Source: Lachnospiraceae bacterium UBA7060 (GTDB taxonomy: Bacteria > Bacillota > Clostridia > Lachnospirales > Lachnospiraceae). Taken from it: DNA of 64,000 bases. The position numbers and the translations under genes were made by a program. The stretch's first letter is position 1, and each line of letters starts with the position of its first letter. This document shows, piece by piece, positions 50,917-59,328 of this stretch. Below the pieces are notes generated by a model. The model was not told the DNA's origin and did no database searches. It saw only the letters and a list, made by a program, of their open reading frames with translations. The stretch covers positions 1 through 64,000 of the forward strand of contig DLAA01000113.1 in assembly GCA_002493835.1 (NCBI GenBank). Reading direction: 5' to 3'.

Positions 50917-53900
50917 ATGCAAAATAGAAAAAACAAGAAACGAAATACTGGAAACTACCGCAGGCCGGTTCGGTTTGAGGAGCTTTTGGATGATGAACGT
51001 TTTGACGACGAAGATTATGACACTGTGACCGAGGATACTCTGGAATTCTTAAGTCTGGATGATGACATGATCGAATCTTATCAGAGGACTCATTCCTCTA
51101 AAGGCAGAAAATATTCTTCCGCCGCGAAATTTCGACACTCCCGGTACGACGATGACGATGATGAGGATTATGAGTCCGAGGACTATGATGACGATGATGA
51201 GGATTATGAGTCCGAGGACTATGAGGACGATGAAGATTACGAGTCCGGGGACTATGAGGATGATGAGGATTATGAGTCCGGGGACTATGAGGATGATGAG
51301 GATTACGAGTCCGAGGACTATGAGGATGATGAGGATTACGAGCCCAAGGACTATGAGGATGATGAGGATTACGAGTCCGGGGACTATGACGACGATGAGG
51401 AAGACTACGACGGGGACTATGATTATGATGACGACGATGGTATCGCGGCCCGCCTGATGTATTTTATTGGAGAAATGAGCGGCCTGGATGTGGCGGTGGC
51501 GCTTCTGGGTATTCTGGTTCTTGCGGGTGCTATTGTTACAGGAGCTATTTATGCCCGTGCAAAGTCTATGGAGAAACAGGTGGCGGCTTTTGCTGCTGTG
51601 GGCGAGGAGATAGAAGGCATTGCCGTGATAGGGGAGAGCGGTTTCTTAGCAGCGGCGGAGTCTGCGAGGCTTGGCAGTATGATTGATGTGGAGGAAGAAA
51701 ATCCTGATGAGGAAGAGCCGGAGGAGACGGAGCAGAAGGATGAGAAGGGAGAGGTGGAGGTACAACTTCATTTGACCTCTATCCTTTCTGATATGAAGAT
51801 AAAATTTGTAAATAAAGGGACAGGGAAGCTGATCGGCGGCGTGCCCTTTGAGGTGGAAATTGCCGGGCCCAAAAGCCAGAACTTGAAAGACGACGACAAG
51901 GACGGCGTGATTTATCAGACGGGAATAGCAGCTGGAACTTATGACGTGAAGATACTGCCTCTTTCTGGGGATGCTGCTGAAAAATATAAGCTTCCCTCGA
52001 AAAGCAGCAGTGTCAAGGTGACGGATAAGATCGCTTACCAGAAGGTAGATGTGGCTGATGAGGTGAAGACCGAGGCGGAGATCAATGTGGCCAAGGAGGA
52101 GGCGCCCCAGCAGAATACGGTGGTGGAATCTGCTTTGCAGGATACTGTGGAGTGGGTGGAGTCCACAAAGACCCCGATAGGGGAAGAGACAGCAGACTAT
52201 GAGAAGGTGCCTTCTGACAAAATCGTGGATCCTTGGAAGACCAGCAGTGCTTTCCGAAAGATGGTGGAGGACGGGGGAAACGATCCCTATGAGAATGTGA
52301 AGGTTTCAATGAACAAGGACAGCCTGTCCCTGGATAAAGGAGGAAGTGATTCCCTGAAAGTGTCTGTCAGCAATGATGTGGATTACTCGGTGGAGTGGAG
52401 CGTTGCCGATTCTTCTATTGCCACGGTGGACGGCGGTAAGGTTACGGCGGTTGCCCCGGGCAGTACCACGGTCACGGCGCGGGTGATGGTAGGCAGCATG
52501 ATTCAGGAATTTAACTGTTCTGTAGTGGTCAAGGGTACTGACGATCAGGGTTCAGGAGATAATAAGGATCAAGAGGGCGGCGATAAAGATCAAAACAACG
52601 ATAAAGACAAGGAGCCGGTCAAAGATAAAGATAAGGACGAAAATAAAGACAAGGATAAAGATAAAGAAGAGACTGTCTATAAGAAGATAGTAATAAGCGG
52701 CAAGAATGAGGTGGCAGTTGGAAAGAAAATAACGCTGGCCGCGAAGACAGATCCGGAGGGCGGCAAGGTCACCTGGAGCAGCGACGACGAGAAGACTGCC
52801 AAGGTGGACGAGAAGGGGGAAGTGACAGGGATCGCTGAGGGCGAAGTGAAGATCCGTGCGCTCTGCAATAATCCGGAGGGAAAAGAGGATATCAAGGAGT
52901 CTGTCAAGATTAAGGTGGTGAAGGAATCTGTCTCTGCGGAGGAGATTGTTTATAAAAAAATATCCATAAGCGGCAAGGACAAAGTTGCGGTGGGAGAAAA
53001 AGTGACATTTACTGCAAAGACAGACCCGGAGGGCGGTAAGGTTACCTGGAGCAGCGACGATGAGAAGATCGCCAAGGTGAATGAAAAAGGAGAAGTGACA
53101 GGTATTACTGAGGGCGAAGTGAAGATACACGCGCTCATGAAAAATCCGGAAGGGAAGGAGGATGTCAGGGAGTCTGTTAAGATCAAGGTGGTGAAAGAAA
53201 CGATATCTGTGGATGAGACCACGAAACTGAAGGATAAAGACGGCAATCAGCTTTATTATAAAAATTCTGAAGGAGAATATAAGGAAGCCACCTACAAGGA
53301 TTATAAGGAGCGGGATACCTTTTATAAAAAAATCAAGACATCTTCTGCGTATAAATACACGGGCTGGCAGACCATCGACGGCCATCTTTATTATTATGAT
53401 AAAGATGGAAACTATGTAACGGGAGATCAGGTCATCCAGGGTGCACGGTATAGTTTCGGCAGCGACGGAAAACTGGCCAAGAGTTCTGGCACTATGGGGA
53501 TTGATGTTTCGAAACACAATGGTAATATTGACTGGAATGCAGTGAAAAATTCCGGCGTTTCTTATGTGATTATCCGATGTGGGTACCGCGGTTATACGAC
53601 GGGTGTGCTGGTGGAGGATCCGAAGTTCAGGAGCAATATCAAGGGTGCGAAAGCGGCGGGCCTCAAGGTGGGCGCATATTTCTACAGTCAGGCTGTCAAT
53701 GAAGTGGAAGCTGTTGAGGAGGCTTCTATGGCTATTGATTTGGTGAAGGGCTACGGCCTCAATTATCCGCTCTTTTTAGATGTAGAGGCCAGCGGCGGCA
53801 GAGCTGACAGTATTGGCCGTGACACTAGAACTGCGGTCTGCAGGACCTTCTGTCAGACTGTACAGAATTCCGGTATTTCGGCGGGTATCTATGCAAATAA

Positions 53901-54084
53901 AACCTGGTTTACGGAGAAGATCAACACGGCAAGTCTCACAAATTATAAGCTGTGGCTTGCGCAGTATGCAAGCGCGCCGACTTACACGGCAACCCGCTAT
54001 GATCTGTGGCAGTATTCTTCCAAGGGCCGGGTCAGCGGGATCAGCACCAATGTGGATATGAATATAAGTTATGTAGCCTATTAA
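50917..54084 (+). CDS. Membrane-anchored GH25 muramidase with acidic repeats and Big_2 domains
   Basis: About 1055 residues. Cytoplasmic basic start, a very acidic Asp/Glu/Tyr repeat tract (about 77-175), one helix (VAVALLGILVLAGAIVTGAIY, about 190-212), a SpaA-like beta domain (about 280-360, with DDDKDGVIY), one Big_2 domain (about 461-540), a Lys/Asp linker, two nearly identical Big_2 domains (588-668, 677-760), a choline-binding-like repeat (GWQTIDGHLYYYDKDGNYV) and GH25. Catalytic residues are Asp in GIDVSKHNG and the D-x-E of FLDVEASG. It should cleave peptidoglycan glycan strands from the outer face. ATG 50917 follows GATGGGAG; 50896 is an alternative start. Confidence 0.9.
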   Translation: MQNRKNKKRNTGNYRRPVRFEELLDDERFDDEDYDTVTEDTLEFLSLDDDMIESYQRTHSSKGRKYSSAAKFRHSRYDDDDDEDYESEDYDDDDEDYESEDYEDDEDYESGDYEDDEDYESGDYEDDEDYESEDYEDDEDYEPKDYEDDEDYESGDYDDDEEDYDGDYDYDDDDGIAARLMYFIGEMSGLDVAVALLGILVLAGAIVTGAIYARAKSMEKQVAAFAAVGEEIEGIAVIGESGFLAAAESARLGSMIDVEEENPDEEEPEETEQKDEKGEVEVQLHLTSILSDMKIKFVNKGTGKLIGGVPFEVEIAGPKSQNLKDDDKDGVIYQTGIAAGTYDVKILPLSGDAAEKYKLPSKSSSVKVTDKIAYQKVDVADEVKTEAEINVAKEEAPQQNTVVESALQDTVEWVESTKTPIGEETADYEKVPSDKIVDPWKTSSAFRKMVEDGGNDPYENVKVSMNKDSLSLDKGGSDSLKVSVSNDVDYSVEWSVADSSIATVDGGKVTAVAPGSTTVTARVMVGSMIQEFNCSVVVKGTDDQGSGDNKDQEGGDKDQNNDKDKEPVKDKDKDENKDKDKDKEETVYKKIVISGKNEVAVGKKITLAAKTDPEGGKVTWSSDDEKTAKVDEKGEVTGIAEGEVKIRALCNNPEGKEDIKESVKIKVVKESVSAEEIVYKKISISGKDKVAVGEKVTFTAKTDPEGGKVTWSSDDEKIAKVNEKGEVTGITEGEVKIHALMKNPEGKEDVRESVKIKVVKETISVDETTKLKDKDGNQLYYKNSEGEYKEATYKDYKERDTFYKKIKTSSAYKYTGWQTIDGHLYYYDKDGNYVTGDQVIQGARYSFGSDGKLAKSSGTMGIDVSKHNGNIDWNAVKNSGVSYVIIRCGYRGYTTGVLVEDPKFRSNIKGAKAAGLKVGAYFYSQAVNEVEAVEEASMAIDLVKGYGLNYPLFLDVEASGGRADSIGRDTRTAVCRTFCQTVQNSGISAGIYANKTWFTEKINTASLTNYKLWLAQYASAPTYTATRYDLWQYSSKGRVSGISTNVDMNISYVAY
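51145..51441 (+). repeat. Acidic minisatellite (33-base units)
   Basis: Five consecutive 33-base units (51220-51384) encode YEDDEDYESGD-type 11-mers, flanked by longer 36- and 39-base variants upstream and a degenerate unit downstream. All lengths are multiples of three, so copy changes keep the frame. The tract precedes the membrane helix and is therefore predicted to be cytoplasmic. Confidence 0.9.
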
Positions 54085-54092
54085 GGTGGTAC

Positions 54093-54121
54093 TTGCAATT
54101 TAAAACCACATCGTAGATAAT
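54093..54121 (+). promoter_or_regulatory. Promoter of the rml operon
   Basis: TTGCAA (54093-54098), 17-base spacer and GATAAT (54116-54121), 38 bases before the rmlB start. Confidence 0.6.
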
Positions 54122-54159
54122 AGTGTGAGAAGAACTTTTGCTTTGGAATGGAGGAAATG

Positions 54160-55239
54160 ATGAAAACGTATTTGGTTACTGGAGGCGCCGGGTTTATCGG
54201 CTCAAATTATATTCTATATATGTTTAAGAAGTATGGGGATGGGATTCGTATCATCAATGTGGATGCACTGACTTACGCGGGTAATCCCGAGAATCTCAGA
54301 GAGGTGGAAAAACAGGAAAACTATACCTTTGTAAAGGCTGACATCTGCGATAAAGCGGCGATCGAAAAGATTTTTGCGGAGAATGAGATCGACAGAGTTG
54401 TCCATTTTGCGGCGGAGAGCCATGTGGACAGAAGCATCAAAAATCCTGAGGTATTTGTGCAGACCAACGTGTACGGCACAGCGGTGATGCTCAACTGTGC
54501 GAAGGCTGCCTGGGAGCTTCCTGACGGCAGTTTCAAGGAGGGCAAGCGTTTCCTTCACGTGTCCACGGATGAAGTGTATGGCTCGTTGGAGGAGGACGGC
54601 GGATACTTTTATGAGACCACGCCCTATGCACCGCACAGCCCTTATTCTGCCAGCAAGGCCGGATCGGACATGCTGGTGAAAGCTTATATGGACACATACC
54701 ACTTCCCGGCTAACATTACCAACTGTTCAAACAACTATGGGCCTTTTCAGTTTCCGGAGAAGCTGATTCCTCTGATTATCAATAACGCTTTGCAGGGCAA
54801 GAAGCTTCCTGTCTATGGCGACGGGAAAAACGTGCGTGACTGGCTCTATGTGGAGGATCACGCCAAAGCCATCGACATGGTACAGGAGAAGGGCAGACTG
54901 TTTGAGACTTACAATGTGGGTGGCCACAATGAAAAGCAGAATATTGAGATTGTGAAGATTATCATAGAGACGCTTAGGGAGATGCTTCCGGAGACAGACC
55001 CAAGGAGGGCGCATGTGACGGAAGAGCTGATCACCTATGTGGAGGACCGCAAGGGTCATGACAGACGTTATGCTATCGCTCCTGACAAAATCCGCGAGGA
55101 GATCGGCTGGGAACCTGAGACTATGTTTAAGGATGGGATCCGCCGTACGATTGAGTGGTATTTTGCCAATGAAGAGTGGATGAAGCACGTGACAAGCGGC
55201 GATTATCAGAAGTACTATGAGGAGATGTATACGGTATGA
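54160..55239 (+). CDS. rmlB: dTDP-glucose 4,6-dehydratase
   Basis: About 359 residues. Converts dTDP-glucose to dTDP-4-keto-6-deoxyglucose, step 2 of dTDP-L-rhamnose synthesis. NAD site [27 protein letters not shown], the acid/base [12 protein letters not shown] and the Tyr-x3-Lys of YSASKAGSD are all present. GGAGG at 150-154 of the 54 kb line fits ATG 54160; ATGs at 54148 and 54157 are in frame. It shares an ATGA overlap with rmlA. Confidence 0.95.
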   Translation: MKTYLVTGGAGFIGSNYILYMFKKYGDGIRIINVDALTYAGNPENLREVEKQENYTFVKADICDKAAIEKIFAENEIDRVVHFAAESHVDRSIKNPEVFVQTNVYGTAVMLNCAKAAWELPDGSFKEGKRFLHVSTDEVYGSLEEDGGYFYETTPYAPHSPYSASKAGSDMLVKAYMDTYHFPANITNCSNNYGPFQFPEKLIPLIINNALQGKKLPVYGDGKNVRDWLYVEDHAKAIDMVQEKGRLFETYNVGGHNEKQNIEIVKIIIETLREMLPETDPRRAHVTEELITYVEDRKGHDRRYAIAPDKIREEIGWEPETMFKDGIRRTIEWYFANEEWMKHVTSGDYQKYYEEMYTV

Positions 55240-56105
55240 AGGGAATCATTCTTGCGGGCGGCTCAGGGACCCGGCTGTATCCGCTGACAAAAGCAGTTTC
55301 AAAACAGATTATGCCTGTTTATGATAAGCCGATGATTTATTATCCGCTTTCTACACTGATGCTTTCAGGAATCCGGGAAATTCTGATTATTTCGACACCG
55401 CGGGACCTTCCCGTCTTTCAGGAACTTTTGGGTACAGGAGAGCAGCTGGGGCTTCGGATGGAATATGCGGTGCAGGAACACCCCAGAGGACTTGCGGATG
55501 CGTTTATTATCGGTGCGGATTTTATTGGGACAGACAGTGTGGCTCTGGTTTTGGGTGATAATATTTTCTATGGGCAGAGTTTTTCCAAAGTGCTCAGAGA
55601 AGTGGCGGCCAGAGAGAGCGGCGCGACCATTTTCGGCTACTATGTGAGGGATCCCAGAGAGTATGGCGTGGTGGAGTTTGACGAAAACGGCATGGCGCTC
55701 TCCATCGAGGAGAAACCGGAACATCCAAAGAGCAACTATGCAGTACCGGGACTGTATTTTTATGACAATGATGTGGTGGAGATTGCAGCGCATGTGAAAC
55801 CCTCAGCGAGAGGCGAGATCGAGATTACGAGTATCAACAACGAATATCTGCGCAGGGGGACACTCCGTGTGGAGACACTGGGACGGGGCTTTGCCTGGCT
55901 GGATACAGGAAGTCATGATTCGCTCTTAGATGCGGCGGATTTTGTGGCGGCGTTCCAGAAGAGACAAGGACTTTATATCTCCTGTATTGAGGAGATTGCA
56001 TATAAGAGAGGATTTATCACAAAAGAGCAGCTGCTTGAGCTGGCAAAGCCGCTTATGAAGACTGCTTACGGACAATATATGGTAGAGGTCGCAAATGGAC
56101 TCTAA
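55236..56105 (+). CDS. rmlA: Glucose-1-phosphate thymidylyltransferase
   Basis: 289 residues. Makes dTDP-glucose from dTTP and glucose-1-phosphate. Nucleotide-binding [28 protein letters not shown] and [20 protein letters not shown] are the family blocks. Length is normal. It starts inside the rmlB stop (ATGA) and ends 11 bases into the second GH25 gene, so all are co-transcribed. The usual order in many species is rmlA-C-B-D; here it is B, A, GH25, C. Confidence 0.96.
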   Translation: MKGIILAGGSGTRLYPLTKAVSKQIMPVYDKPMIYYPLSTLMLSGIREILIISTPRDLPVFQELLGTGEQLGLRMEYAVQEHPRGLADAFIIGADFIGTDSVALVLGDNIFYGQSFSKVLREVAARESGATIFGYYVRDPREYGVVEFDENGMALSIEEKPEHPKSNYAVPGLYFYDNDVVEIAAHVKPSARGEIEITSINNEYLRRGTLRVETLGRGFAWLDTGSHDSLLDAADFVAAFQKRQGLYISCIEEIAYKRGFITKEQLLELAKPLMKTAYGQYMVEVANGL

Positions 56106-57468
56106 GCGGATGAGACGGGCGATGGCCTGCATGATCGTCGTATTTCTGACGGTGTTTGCGGTGATCGCCATCGTGAATTTGGACACGGTGAAGCAAAAAC
56201 TCGGACTTACTGAGGAAGCGCCAGTGCAGGAGAACGAACCAGAGCAGGAAGAGCAAAAGACGAAAGAGGGGCAGATTGGAAATAATCTGTCTGCCTTTTT
56301 GGGGGATGAGACATTTTTTGATCCGGAGGTCAAATTTAAGAGTATTGAATCCTATTCTGGGAGGAATGTCTCCCTGATGATGAGCTCTGTAGCAAGAGAT
56401 CTGCGCATTATGGTGGTGGACAGTGTAGGACGGCTTGTGACGGGGGCGGACTTCACGGTGACGATCCAGGATGTGGGTGAGTACACAGATAACGACAAGG
56501 ACGGTGTTATTTATGTGGATGGTCTGCGCTCCGGTGAGTATAGTGTATTTCTCAATGAAAAAGATGGATTTCGTGTGCCAAATACCATCACAACGATACA
56601 GGTGCGGCAGGATATAGAATACCGTGTGATTGATAATATTGAGTATTTGATGCTGACTGAGGATGATATTGACCCGGCGAAGGAGGATAGGGCGGTAAAT
56701 GGCGCTGAGGAAGCTGCAGATGGTACGGAGAATATGGAGCTTAAGTTTGACAACGGAAGTGCAAAGCTGGGAATTGACGTTTCCAAGTGGAATCAGGAGA
56801 TCGACTGGGGAGCTGTGAAGGAGGCTGGCATTGAGTTTGCCATTATTCGCTGTGGCTATCGCGGCGCATCCACGGGGGCGCTGGTGATAGATCCAAGGTA
56901 CAGAGAGAACATAGAGGGAGCCATCGAGGCGGGGATTCCTGTGGGCGTCTACTTTTTTACGCAGGCCTTAGATGAAGTGGAGGCCGTGGAGGAGGCTTCC
57001 ATGGTGATCCGGCTGATTGAGGAGTATGATGTAGATTATCCCGTGTTTTTGGACAGCGAGAGCGCTGGGGGCAGAGGCCGTGCCGACGGACTTTCAAAGG
57101 ATGAGCGCACATTGGCGCACAGAGCTTTTTTGCAGACCATAGAGGCGGCTGGTTACGAGACAGGCGTTTACGCTTCCAAGAACTGGCTCAACAATGAAAT
57201 AGATATGACAAGGCTGTCAAATCATAGAGTCTGGCTCGCAGAGTACGCACAAGCGCCCACTTACGATGAGTATTATCATATGTGGCAGTATACTTCCAAG
57301 GGAACAGTGGACGGTATATCCACCAATGTGGATTTGAATCTCTGCTATATGAATATTGATACCTCAATCAATCACGCAAAGGACGCGGCAGGCTATTCAG
57401 GTGTGGTGAACGGAGATACAGGCAATGTACCGCGTGCGGGGATAAGCTCTGAAGACACTGAGCCATAG
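56095..57468 (+). CDS. Second membrane-anchored GH25 muramidase
   Basis: 457 residues. One N-terminal helix ([19 protein letters not shown]), an acidic stalk, a SpaA-like beta domain (about 98-185, containing [20 protein letters not shown]), an acidic linker and a C-terminal GH25 domain (about 222-420) with [13 protein letters not shown] and the D-x-E of FLDSESAGG. It is a shorter paralogue of the protein at 50917, sharing the SpaA-like and GH25 parts but lacking the acidic repeats and Big_2 domains. It sits inside the rml operon, with GAGG before the ATG. It may open peptidoglycan for attachment or export of the polymer. Confidence 0.9.
   Translation: MDSKRMRRAMACMIVVFLTVFAVIAIVNLDTVKQKLGLTEEAPVQENEPEQEEQKTKEGQIGNNLSAFLGDETFFDPEVKFKSIESYSGRNVSLMMSSVARDLRIMVVDSVGRLVTGADFTVTIQDVGEYTDNDKDGVIYVDGLRSGEYSVFLNEKDGFRVPNTITTIQVRQDIEYRVIDNIEYLMLTEDDIDPAKEDRAVNGAEEAADGTENMELKFDNGSAKLGIDVSKWNQEIDWGAVKEAGIEFAIIRCGYRGASTGALVIDPRYRENIEGAIEAGIPVGVYFFTQALDEVEAVEEASMVIRLIEEYDVDYPVFLDSESAGGRGRADGLSKDERTLAHRAFLQTIEAAGYETGVYASKNWLNNEIDMTRLSNHRVWLAEYAQAPTYDEYYHMWQYTSKGTVDGISTNVDLNLCYMNIDTSINHAKDAAGYSGVVNGDTGNVPRAGISSEDTEP
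57206..57219. repeat. Palindrome TGACA-N4-TGTCA
   Basis: Spacer AGGC. Inside the second GH25 gene. Confidence 0.8.
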
Positions 57469-57505
57469 GATGCGATGCCGGGAATTCTAAACTTTCGCAC
57501 AGGAG

Positions 57506-57527
57506 AATGCCCCAAATAGGCATTTTT
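57506..57527 (+). terminator. Short terminator-like hairpin before rmlC
   Basis: AATGCC (57506-57511) with GGCATT (57519-57524), followed by TTT. The stem is only 6 bp, so partial termination or attenuation within the operon is more likely than a full stop. Confidence 0.45.
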
Positions 57528-57567
57528 CGATGAGAAGAACAGCAAGATATAGGGAAAGGGATAAGAC

Positions 57568-58128
57568 ATGGGAAAGATAACGGTGGAGACTTGTGAGATC
57601 GAGGGACTGAAAGTGATTACTCCGGCAGTGTTTGGAGACAATAGAGGGTATTTCATGGAGACTTACCATTATGAGGCGTACAAGGAGGCGGGGATTGACC
57701 AGGTTTTTGTCCAGGACAACCAATCAGCGTCCACAAAGGGTGTGCTCCGTGGACTGCATTTTCAGATTAATTTTCCGCAGGACAAGCTGGTGAGGGTCAT
57801 CGCGGGCGAGGTGTTTGATGTGGCGGTAGATTTGCGGCCAAACTCAGAAACCTATGGCAGATGGCACGGTGTGATTCTCTCCGCGGAGAATAAGAAGCAG
57901 TTTTTTATTCCGAAGAATTTTGCTCACGGGTTTCTGGTGTTATCGGATTACGCGGAGTTTGCTTACAAATGTACAGATTTTTATCATCCCAATGATGAGG
58001 GCGGTATTCTTTACAGCGATCCTGAGATTGGAGTGGATTGGCCAATCCCGGAAGGAATGGAGCTTGTGATGTCTGAGAAGGATAAAAAATGGGAGGGACT
58101 TTCCGCATTTACAAGGAGGTACCGCTGA
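57568..58128 (+). CDS. rmlC: dTDP-4-dehydrorhamnose 3,5-epimerase
   Basis: 186 residues. Cupin-fold epimerase, step 3 of dTDP-L-rhamnose synthesis. Motifs: PAVFGDNRGYFMETYH, FVQDNQSASTKGVLRGLHFQ (catalytic His), VFDVAVDLRPNSETYG and IPKNFAHGFLVLSD. Length is normal. GGGAAAGGGAT precedes the ATG. The last step enzyme, RmlD, is not in the window; it may lie beyond 64 kb or elsewhere. The stop overlaps the next start (TGATG). Confidence 0.95.
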   Translation: MGKITVETCEIEGLKVITPAVFGDNRGYFMETYHYEAYKEAGIDQVFVQDNQSASTKGVLRGLHFQINFPQDKLVRVIAGEVFDVAVDLRPNSETYGRWHGVILSAENKKQFFIPKNFAHGFLVLSDYAEFAYKCTDFYHPNDEGGILYSDPEIGVDWPIPEGMELVMSEKDKKWEGLSAFTRRYR

Positions 58129-59135
58129 TGGCGGTCAAGAAAAGAAGTCTTCCCAAGTCCGCAGCGATAGCGATATTCTGGGGGCTTGGATTGCTGTTGG
58201 CTTTTGCTTTGATTTCCCATCACAATCCCTTGGCAGATCAGGTGACAGAACGGATGAAGAAGGTGAGCGGCTGTGTGTTGATCACCTTCACCTGTACCAT
58301 ATTTACGATATATTATGACAGGATTGTGACCATTCCGGTGGAACTTTTCCAGAGCAGGATGCTTATCTGGAAGCTTGCCAAGAACGACTTTAAGAAGCGC
58401 TATGCGGGCTCTTATCTGGGAATCATATGGGCGCTTGCCCAGCCTGTTGTAACGGTGCTTATGTACTGGATTGTGTTTGATAAAGTATTTCAGGCGAGGG
58501 TGCAGTTTGTGGCGGCAGACGGCGAGGCGCCGCCTTACGTACTCTATTTGATGGCGGGCCTGGTTCCCTGGTTTTACTTTTCGGAGGCTATCTCCCAGGG
58601 AACGATGGCGCTTGTGGAGTATACGTATCTTGTCAAGAAAGTGGTCTTTAATATAAGTATTCTGCCTATTATTAAAGTGATTGGGGCGACCTTCATCCAC
58701 ATTTTTTTTGTAGGTATTTTGCTGGTGGTCGCTGTGGGTTATGGCTATATGCCAACGATTTACACAGTGCAGCTTCTTTATTACAGCTTTTGCCTGTTTC
58801 TGTTCGTGCTGGCTCTAAGCTACCTTACAAGTGCGCTGGTCGTCTTTATCAGGGATTTGCAGCAGGTGATCAGTATTGCGCTTCAGATCGGCATGTGGGC
58901 AACTCCCATCATGTGGAATATCAAAATGCTGCCCACTGATAATATGAAGACTCTTTTTAAGCTGAATCCGCTTGTCTATATCGTCAATGGATTTCGAAGT
59001 GCGATTTTCGAGGAGGAGTGGTTTTGGGAACATTTCTACTCGTCAACCTATTTCTGGATATTTACGATCAGTATGTTTTGTATCGGAACGCTAGTCTTCC
59101 GCAGACTACGTGGACATTTTGCGGATGTGCTATGA
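58128..59135 (+). CDS. Wzm/TagG-like polysaccharide ABC permease
   Basis: 335 residues. The core from about residue 75 (LFQSRMLIWKLAKNDFKKRYAGS, then GIIWALAQPVVTVLMYWIVF) is the ABC2_membrane permease of teichoic acid, rhamnan and O-antigen exporters, with six helices. It has an extra N-terminal part of about 75 residues with two helices, which typical 260-275-residue permeases lack. AAGGAGG directly precedes ATG 58128, so the extension is translated. It pairs with the ATPase at 59329 to export a finished lipid-linked chain. Confidence 0.92.
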   Translation: MAVKKRSLPKSAAIAIFWGLGLLLAFALISHHNPLADQVTERMKKVSGCVLITFTCTIFTIYYDRIVTIPVELFQSRMLIWKLAKNDFKKRYAGSYLGIIWALAQPVVTVLMYWIVFDKVFQARVQFVAADGEAPPYVLYLMAGLVPWFYFSEAISQGTMALVEYTYLVKKVVFNISILPIIKVIGATFIHIFFVGILLVVAVGYGYMPTIYTVQLLYYSFCLFLFVLALSYLTSALVVFIRDLQQVISIALQIGMWATPIMWNIKMLPTDNMKTLFKLNPLVYIVNGFRSAIFEEEWFWEHFYSSTYFWIFTISMFCIGTLVFRRLRGHFADVL

Positions 59136-59138
59136 GCC

Positions 59139-59179
59139 GATCGAGCAAGCTCGATCACGAGGACTGCTGCGCAGCCTCG
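59139..59179. repeat. Palindromic element between permease and ATPase genes
   Basis: GATCGAGC-AA-GCTCGATC (59139-59156) is immediately followed by CGAGG-A-CTGC-TGC-GCAG-CCTCG (59158-59179), and then by GCGAGCGAGATGAAGCGAAGCGG-like purine-rich sequence up to about 59238. It splits the permease and ATPase genes, which are normally adjacent, by 193 bases. No T-run is present, so it is REP-like rather than a terminator. Confidence 0.6.
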
Positions 59180-59328
59180 GCGTGACTGCGGAATGAAACA
59201 GGGCGGTCAGCCTGCGAGCGAGATGAAGCGAAGCGGAATCGAGCTGCGGCAATACGAATATAAAAATTGCGGGAATATGAGAGGATATACGCGCCGTGAA
59301 AGGTGTAAAAATATGATAGGGAATAACC

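Noticed and set aside
51145..51441. CRISPR-like direct repeats
   Set aside because: Units are contiguous, in frame and without spacers; this is a coding minisatellite.
52552..53517. Long open frame (321 codons) on the minus strand
   Set aside because: It mirrors the repeated Big_2 region of the GH25 gene, has low-complexity Ile/Leu/Phe content typical of an antisense frame and no ribosome site.
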